NCBI GenBank assembly: GCA_934700345.1
Contig: CAKUXP010000010.1
Coordinates: 18,448 to 82,447, forward strand
Source: an uncultured Fibrobacter sp.
GTDB lineage: Bacteria; Fibrobacterota; Fibrobacteria; Fibrobacterales; Fibrobacteraceae
Length of the DNA: 64,000 nt
Direction of reading: 5' to 3'
This document shows, one piece after another, positions 59,726 to 64,000 of the stretch. Each line of letters begins with the position of its first letter. Position 1 is the first letter of the stretch. A program made the translations under genes and the position numbers. Under the pieces are notes generated by a model, which did no database searches, was not told the origin of the DNA, and saw only the letters and a list, made by a program, of their open reading frames with translations.

Positions 59726-60300
59726 CCTTTCGGCGCGAGGTGGAAAATGGTCTTGCGGTAGTATTCAAGTTCTGCGATGCTTTCCCGGATGTCGTCTAGC
59801 GCCTGGTGACGTTCCTCCTTTTTGAATTCGGAAAGGTTCGGAAACCAGCGGAACGCCAGCTCCTTGATGGACGAAACGTCGATGTTCCGGTAGTTGAGCC
59901 AGCTAGAGATTTTGGGCATGTATTTATAGAGGAAACGCCGGTCCTGCGTGATAGAATTTCCGCAGAGAAGGTTTCCGCTGTGTTCCTTGTCGTGCTTCAC
60001 GGTGAACTGCCGGATGAATTTTAAGGTGACGTCTTCTGCGTCGGCGAGGCTGTAGGGGGAGTGCCTGACCCGGGAAATCAGCCCGCTCTGCGTATGGTGC
60101 CGCGTATTCCAGTCGTCCATGCTGTTCAGGACGTTTTCCGGCTGGTGAATGGCGATGACCGGGCCTTCGCCGAGGACTTTCAGGTTCGGGTCCGTTACGA
60201 TTGTAGCGATTTCCAGGATGACATCGCGTTCCGGGTCGAGTCCGGACATTTCCAGGTCCATCCAGACTAAGTTGGGAGCGGTTCTGTTTTGAATACTCAT
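59722..60300 (-). CDS. orn: Oligoribonuclease
   Basis: 192 aa, DEDDh 3'-5' exonuclease. 'LVWMDLEMSGLDPERDVILEIATIVTD' region (split: WMDLEMSGLDPERD; EIATIVTD) gives the first DE pair; 'GNSITQDRRFLYKYMP' and 'RHQALDDIRESIAEL' give the next Asp, the His and the last Asp. Degrades 2-5-mer RNA and pGpG. First gene of the operon; TAAATT-like box 9 nt before the ATG. Confidence 0.95.
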   Translation of the reverse strand: MSIQNRTAPNLVWMDLEMSGLDPERDVILEIATIVTDPNLKVLGEGPVIAIHQPENVLNSMDDWNTRHHTQSGLISRVRHSPYSLADAEDVTLKFIRQFTVKHDKEHSGNLLCGNSITQDRRFLYKYMPKISSWLNYRNIDVSSIKELAFRWFPNLSEFKKEERHQALDDIRESIAELEYYRKTIFHLAPKG

Positions 60301-60390
60301 TTAATTCCAAATTTATAAATTTATGGTGTTGTCTTGAAAATCCGGTCGTCTTTCGGGACGGTCCGTCACCCAAAACAAAAGGAATTGAAA

Positions 60391-61626
60391 ATGGAAGAAG
60401 TTGTGATTACGGGCATGGGTTGCGTCTCGTCCCTCGGGAATTCTCCGGATGCTCTGTGGGCGAATCTTCTCGCCGGAAAATCCGGCGTTTCGAACATCGA
60501 GAAAATGGACACTTCCGCCTACGAGGTGCATTTCGCATCGGAGGTCAAGGAATTTGACGATTCCACATACTTTAACGCCCGCGACCAGAAGCGCTATTCC
60601 CGGAACATCCGCTATGCGGTCTATGCGGCTCTCCATGCGGTCGAAAATTCGGGCCTAGACCTTGAAAAAGTCGATAAGTCCCGCGCCGGCGTAATCGTCG
60701 CTTCGGGCATGGGCGGCATGGATATCTATTATGACGGTTCCGCGGCTCTTGCGACAAAAGGACCGCGCCGCGTCTCCCCGTTCTTCATCCCGATGTCCAT
60801 CACGAACATGGCGACGGGGGAAATCTCGATTCGTCTGGGATTCATGGGACCGAACTTCGTGACGACTTCCGCCTGCGCATCGTCGAACCATGCGATTATC
60901 GCCGCTGCGGACCAGATTCGCCTGGGACGCGCCGACGTGATGATCGCTGGCGGAACGGAAGAGGCGGTGACGCCGGTTTCGCTCGCCGGCTTTGCGAACA
61001 TGCACGCTCTTTCCCGCAGAAACGACGATCCGGCCAGGGCTTCCCGCCCGTTCGACAAGAACCGCGACGGTTTCGTCATCGGGGAAGGTTCCGCGGTGAT
61101 GGTCCTCGAAAGCCGGAAACATGCGGAAGCTCGCGGAGCGAAAATCTATGCGACCATCGCGGGTGTCGGACTTTCCGCCGATGCGCACCACATTACCGCT
61201 CCGCGCGAAGACGGTGCCGGGGTGAAGCTCGCCATCGCAAACGCTCTCCGCGACGCGAAACTCGAACCGGAACAGGTCGGCTACATCAACACGCACGGCA
61301 CATCGACTCCGCTTGGGGATGTCGCCGAATGCAAGGCGATTTGCGAAATCTACAAGGGAAACACCCAGAACCTGAAAATCAACTCTTCGAAGTCGATGAT
61401 CGGGCACATGCTCGGCGCCGCTTCCGCGATTGAAGGCATCATCACGATAAAGTCCCTCATCGACCAGAAGGTGCACGGGACGCTGAACGTCGAGGAACAG
61501 GATCCCGCGATTACGCTTGACGTGTGCAAGGACGGCGCCGTGGAGCACAAGTTCGACTATGCGATGTCGAACAGCTTCGGTTTCGGTGGCCACAACAGCG
61601 TCGTTATTTTCGGGCGCGAGAAATAA
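60391..61626 (+). CDS. fabF: Beta-ketoacyl-ACP synthase II
   Basis: 411 aa from the ATG at 60391 (AGGA site upstream; the frame extends to 60334 without support). Thiolase fold with catalytic Cys162 in 'TSACASSNHAI', His in 'NTHGTSTPLGD', and a second His in 'SKSMIGHMLGAA', plus 'GFGGHNSVVIF' at the end. Elongates acyl-ACP with malonyl-ACP. Separate from other fab genes here; followed by a terminator. Confidence 0.95.
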   Translation: MEEVVITGMGCVSSLGNSPDALWANLLAGKSGVSNIEKMDTSAYEVHFASEVKEFDDSTYFNARDQKRYSRNIRYAVYAALHAVENSGLDLEKVDKSRAGVIVASGMGGMDIYYDGSAALATKGPRRVSPFFIPMSITNMATGEISIRLGFMGPNFVTTSACASSNHAIIAAADQIRLGRADVMIAGGTEEAVTPVSLAGFANMHALSRRNDDPARASRPFDKNRDGFVIGEGSAVMVLESRKHAEARGAKIYATIAGVGLSADAHHITAPREDGAGVKLAIANALRDAKLEPEQVGYINTHGTSTPLGDVAECKAICEIYKGNTQNLKINSSKSMIGHMLGAASAIEGIITIKSLIDQKVHGTLNVEEQDPAITLDVCKDGAVEHKFDYAMSNSFGFGGHNSVVIFGREK

Positions 61627-61647
61627 CCGTCTAAAAGCTTGAAAACG

Positions 61648-61675
61648 AGGCGTCTCTTGCGGGGCGCCTTTTTTT
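61648..61675 (+). terminator. Rho-independent terminator after fabF
   Basis: Stem AGGCG / CGCCT extended by one or two pairs, 12-nt loop, followed by seven T. Confidence 0.7.
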
Positions 61676-61683
61676 GGATTTCC

Positions 61684-61689
61684 TAAATT
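61684..61689 (+). promoter_or_regulatory. -10 element of the outer-membrane protein gene, leaderless type
   Basis: TAAATT, 6 nt, GTG at 61696. It lies directly behind the fabF terminator. Confidence 0.5.
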
Positions 61690-61695
61690 ACAGGC

Positions 61696-62487
61696 GTGCG
61701 TTCCCTTTTCCGAAATATCGCCTTTGCGCTGTTCCTATCCCCGCTTGCGTTTGCCGGCGACGGGGGAGGCTCGTTTGTCCGCCCGCAGAAAGTCGTCGAT
61801 GGCGGCTTTCCGCTTCCCCGCGAGACCAGTTTTCAGCAAAAGGGAATCGGTGTGGGATTAGGGCTTGGCGCCCTTTTTCCGAGCGGCAAGCATTGCAATA
61901 CGCTAGCCCAGTGGCAGGGAACCGTGGAATATTATTATGCAAAGTTTCTGAGCGCGGGATTTTCCGTGCGGATGTACGGCGGAAACATCGACGACCGGTA
62001 CGCGATGATTTATCAAAGGTACCATACGCACTTGCGGCTGCACTTTGTGATGGATTCGACCTGGAGCTTCTACGCTTCGCCGACTTTCGGATTCGAGACG
62101 ACGAGCCTTTCGGAAATCCGCGACACGGACGGCACCCCGTCGAACTTTTTCGGCGTGACTGATGCGGAAAAGAAAAGCGCGGTCGGCTGCGACAACGAAT
62201 ACGGCCTCGACGGATTTTCCGGCGGGATGGAATTCGGGACGGGCGTTCGCTTTGCGGCGGACTGGGCCTTGAACGGCGGATTCGGGCTCGAATACAACGT
62301 GGCGAATGTCGGGCAGCTTTCCATTGCGCTCGGGCTCGGATTCAACCTGCGAAACCACTGGGACTACCTGAGGGACCATTTTCTCGGCGGCTGGCTCGTG
62401 CTGGAATTTCTCGCGCACAACTACTTTTCGGAAAGCTCGAATTCCTGGGGCGAGGCCGTTTTGCTCGCCTTTATCCTGAACATTTGA
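61696..62487 (+). CDS. Predicted outer-membrane beta-barrel protein of unknown function
   Basis: 263 aa from a GTG. Signal peptide MRSLFRNIAFALFLSPLAFAG. The mature part has alternating hydrophobic strands with Gly and aromatic residues ('GIGVGLGLGALF', 'GTVEYYYAKFLSAGFSVRMYGG', 'LRLHFVMDSTWSFYASPTFGFET', 'GFGLEYNVANVGQLSIALGLGFNL'), typical of a small barrel. The end (AFILNI) is hydrophobic without a terminal Phe. No family recognised. A single gene between the fabF terminator and the rpsF promoter, which overlaps its stop codon. Confidence 0.7.
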   Translation: MRSLFRNIAFALFLSPLAFAGDGGGSFVRPQKVVDGGFPLPRETSFQQKGIGVGLGLGALFPSGKHCNTLAQWQGTVEYYYAKFLSAGFSVRMYGGNIDDRYAMIYQRYHTHLRLHFVMDSTWSFYASPTFGFETTSLSEIRDTDGTPSNFFGVTDAEKKSAVGCDNEYGLDGFSGGMEFGTGVRFAADWALNGGFGLEYNVANVGQLSIALGLGFNLRNHWDYLRDHFLGGWLVLEFLAHNYFSESSNSWGEAVLLAFILNI

Positions 62488-62512
62488 CGGATTTTTCTTT
62501 TTTTGCTAAATT
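62484..62512 (+). promoter_or_regulatory. Promoter of rpsF-rpsR-rplI
   Basis: TTGACG (62484-62489), 17-bp spacer, TAAATT (62507-62512). The -35 overlaps the stop of the upstream gene. Predicted start near 62519, giving a leader of about 63 nt. Confidence 0.75.
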
Positions 62513-62518
62513 TGGGTT

Positions 62519-62556
62519 CCCCATGCAAGTGGGGCCCTCCTGTGTCCATGGTGGGC
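62519..62556 (+). promoter_or_regulatory. Structured 5' leader of rpsF (candidate S6:S18 autoregulatory RNA)
   Basis: Hairpin 1: CCCCAT-GCAA-GTGGGG (6 bp, GNRA tetraloop, 62519-62534). Hairpin 2: GCCCTCC ... GGTGGGC (62534-62556, one internal mismatch, 9-nt loop). Bacterial rpsF leaders often carry an RNA bound by the S6:S18 dimer; whether the family's conserved bulge is present was not verified. Confidence 0.45.
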
Positions 62557-62581
62557 GCGGGCTGAAGTCCAAAGGGATATT

Positions 62582-62947
62582 ATGAAACAATACGAGACGA
62601 TGGTGGTCCTCGATGCCATGCTCTCCGACGACGTGATTGCGTCCGAAGTGCAGAGCTTTGCCGACAAGATTACCGCTGCGGGCGAAATCGTTCGCCGCGA
62701 CGACTGGGGCAAGCGCAAGCTCGCTTACGAAATCAACCACAAGAGCCACGGCTACTATGTGATTTTCTATTACAAGGCGGAATCCTCCGTGGTCGCCGAG
62801 CTGGAGCACATCTTCAAGCTCGATGAAAACGTCCTCCGCTGGATGACCCTCGCGGATTATCCGATGACGGAAGTTATCTACGACAAGAACCTGAGCCAGA
62901 CCGAAGACGTGACTCCGATCGACGCTGAAGAAGGAGATGCTGAATAA
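62582..62947 (+). CDS. rpsF: 30S ribosomal protein S6
   Basis: 121 aa. 'MKQYETMVVLDAMLSDD' and 'DDWGKRKLAYEINHKSHGYYVIFYYKAESSVVAELEHIFKLDENVLRWM' (regions: WGKRKLAYEINHKSHGYY; LDENVLRW) are canonical S6. Binds 16S rRNA with S18 in the platform. The acidic C-terminus (TPIDAEEGDAE) is usual. Followed immediately by rpsR (TAATG-type one-base overlap); no ssb gene intervenes. Confidence 0.96.
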   Translation: MKQYETMVVLDAMLSDDVIASEVQSFADKITAAGEIVRRDDWGKRKLAYEINHKSHGYYVIFYYKAESSVVAELEHIFKLDENVLRWMTLADYPMTEVIYDKNLSQTEDVTPIDAEEGDAE

Positions 62948-63198
62948 TGGCTTTCGAAGACAAGAAGAACAATTCTCGCGTTCGCCGCAAGAAGACCTGC
63001 TGGTTCACCGAGAACAAGATCGAATTTATCGACTATAAGGACGAAAAGGTCCTTCGCCGTTTCATTTCCGAACGCGGCAAGATCATTCCGCGCCGTATTT
63101 CCGGTACGAGCGCCAAGTATCAGCGTATGCTGGTCGAAGCGATCAAGCGTGCCCGTCACATGGCAATTTTGCCGTTCGTCGCAGATACGTTGCGCTAA
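62947..63198 (+). CDS. rpsR: 30S ribosomal protein S18
   Basis: 83 aa. 'IEFIDYKDEKVLRRFISERGKIIPRRISGTSAKYQRMLVEAIKRARHMAILPF' (regions: IDYKDEKVLRRFISERGKI; RRISGTSAKYQR) matches S18. A Cys at residue ~18 (RRKKTCWFTE) recalls zinc-type S18 variants but no second pair is seen. AAGGAG site within the rpsF end. Confidence 0.96.
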   Translation: MAFEDKKNNSRVRRKKTCWFTENKIEFIDYKDEKVLRRFISERGKIIPRRISGTSAKYQRMLVEAIKRARHMAILPFVADTLR

Positions 63199-63207
63199 GG
63201 AGTAAAA

Positions 63208-63654
63208 ATGGAAGTTATTCTCAAAGCCAATGTGCCGAATCTGGGCAACATGATGGACGTGGTCAAGGTAAAGAACGGCTATGCGCTCAACTACCTTTTC
63301 CCGAACAAGCTCGCCATCCGCGCAACGGAAGAAGCGAAGAAGAAGATAGCCGAAAACCGCGAAGCGATGGAAGCACTCTTTAACAAGGAACTGGGCAAGG
63401 CTCGCGAAGTCGCCGCAAAGCTCGCCGAAATCACCGTGAACCTCTCCCGTCGCGTCGTCGAAGGCGAACGCCTTTACGGTTCTGTCTCCGCTGCGGACAT
63501 CGCGGACGAAATCACGCAGCAGGGTGTGAAGGTTACCCGTGCGCAGATTGTGCTCGCGGAGCCTATCAAGCAGCTCGGCGTCTATCCGGTTTCCGTGAAG
63601 GTCTTCGGGGACGTTTCCGCAGAAGTGAAGGTCTGGGTCGTCAAGGCCGACTAA
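63208..63654 (+). CDS. rplI: 50S ribosomal protein L9
   Basis: 148 aa. N-terminal 'VILKANVPNLGNMMDVVKVKNGYALNYLFPNKLAI' region is the L9 RNA-binding domain (GYALNYLFP); then the long helix and a C-terminal domain with 'LYGSVSAADIADEI'. AAGGAG 5 nt before the ATG. Last gene of the operon. Confidence 0.96.
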   Translation: MEVILKANVPNLGNMMDVVKVKNGYALNYLFPNKLAIRATEEAKKKIAENREAMEALFNKELGKAREVAAKLAEITVNLSRRVVEGERLYGSVSAADIADEITQQGVKVTRAQIVLAEPIKQLGVYPVSVKVFGDVSAEVKVWVVKAD

Positions 63655-63676
63655 TTCAGTTCTGAAATTTTGAAAG

Positions 63677-63710
63677 GCAAGCCGCCCGATGGGCGGCTTG
63701 CGCTTGTTTT
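63677..63710 (+). terminator. Rho-independent terminator of rpsF-rpsR-rplI
   Basis: Perfect 11-bp stem GCAAGCCGCCC / GGGCGGCTTGC with a GAT loop, followed by GCTTGTTTT. Confidence 0.85.
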
Positions 63711-63785
63711 AAATGCTTTGGGAAAATGTTGCGAAAACTGGATTTTTATGTAGATTTATAATATCGTTGCTTTCTGGTTATCGGT

Positions 63786-63965
63786 ATGAATCGGTTGGGA
63801 CTTTTGGCAATATGCTTTTGCGCTTTTTTACGGAATCCTTTGATGGCCGCTACGATGCCTGTGCAACTTTTTACCGAACGCCATCGCACGGAATGGAATT
63901 GGACCGAGTATCGTTTGAAAATCCCCGGATTCAAATTGCTAATGCATAATTTGAGCGGAATCTGA
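63786..63965 (+). CDS. Possible small exported protein (59 aa)
   Basis: ATG at 63786, 24 nt after a TATAAT box (63757-63762). The first ~22 residues (NRLGLLAICFCAF, then MAAT) resemble a signal peptide, and the rest is basic and aromatic (RTEWNWTEYRLKIPGFK). No ribosome site. It may be a real peptide or the 5' remnant of a larger exported protein. An overlapping frame at 63713-63949 lacks such features. Confidence 0.3.
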   Translation: MNRLGLLAICFCAFLRNPLMAATMPVQLFTERHRTEWNWTEYRLKIPGFKLLMHNLSGI

Positions 63966-64000
63966 AGGCCGCAAAAAAGGCCCCCGCAGAACGGGAGCCA

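Larger units (their letters stand above)
63655..64000. other. Right-end region without a firm gene
   Basis: Holds the rplI terminator, a TATAAT-type -10 box, the doubtful 59-residue frame, and at 63979-63999 a hairpin (GGC-CCCG ... CGGG-GCC) that on the minus strand runs into TTTTTT, so a minus-strand gene probably ends just beyond the window. Confidence 0.5.

Noticed and set aside
63713..63949. 78-residue frame after rplI
   Set aside because: No ribosome site; it spans a TATAAT box and overlaps a frame with a better signal-peptide-like start. Neither is secure.
1..64000. CRISPR array, tRNA or rRNA genes
   Set aside because: No regularly spaced short repeats and no cloverleaf or rRNA segment were recognised in the intergenic stretches; a covariance-model scan could still find a missed tRNA.

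Overview
The window reads as chromosome of a Fibrobacteraceae-type bacterium (Fibrobacter or Hallerella relatives). This is inferred from gene content, not from a 16S gene: a type-B fumarate reductase/succinate dehydrogenase operon next to Ndk, monomeric isocitrate dehydrogenase, a TamA/TamB outer-membrane assembly pair, a formylglycine-enzyme-fold (SUMF) protein and a cytosolic GH116 glycosidase. Most genes are G+C-rich and tightly packed, with many 4-bp ATGA overlaps.

Regions: (1) 1-12.4 kb: partial SUMF protein, membrane protein, EttA, TamA/TamB, a STAS/anti-sigma partner-switch operon and a SurA-like lipoprotein. (2) 12.4-30.8 kb: ndk, sdhCAB, icd, ilvD, scpB-mutS-HD protein, a SpoIIE-type phosphatase, GH116 glycosidase, rnhB. 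(3) 30.8-34.4 kb: two tandem copies of a gene pair (HExxH metallopeptidase-like protein plus small Sec-exported protein); the second metallopeptidase copy is frameshifted in a homopolymer. (4) 34.6-50.3 kb: a visibly A+T-richer defence island. It holds a complete single-strand DNA phosphorothioation system: SspD (PAPS-reductase-like), SspB (DUF4007), SspC (ATPase), SspA (cysteine desulfurase), an SspE-type DUF262/DUF1524 restriction protein on the opposite strand, a four-gene cassette behind sspA (PLD-nuclease/helicase fusion, DndD-like SMC ATPase with zinc hook, two small orphan proteins) resembling an SspFGH-type second restriction module, and a divergent HNH nuclease. (5) 50.3-64 kb: giant 2-hydroxyacyl-CoA dehydratase activase-like protein, alpha/beta hydrolase, Vat-like acetyltransferase, operon orn-PBP-lgt-AGCS symporter, fabF, outer-membrane protein, rpsF-rpsR-rplI.

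How the island should work (family knowledge plus inference): SspA mobilises cysteine sulfur, SspD activates it, SspB nicks and SspC powers insertion of sulfur into the backbone; SspE attacks incoming DNA using the self-modification as reference, while the helicase/SMC cassette would act on unmodified DNA. The main oddity is the sspD 5' end: its N-terminal zinc ribbon is coded upstream of any usual start codon, and the only upstream ATG in frame is followed by a TAA at codon 4.

A recurrent signal is a -10-like hexamer (TATATT, TAAATT or TATTTT) placed 6-8 nt before the start codon of many first-in-operon genes, which suggests common leaderless mRNAs; it also corrects several start codons (scpB, tamB). 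No tRNA, rRNA, CRISPR array or insertion sequence was recognised.
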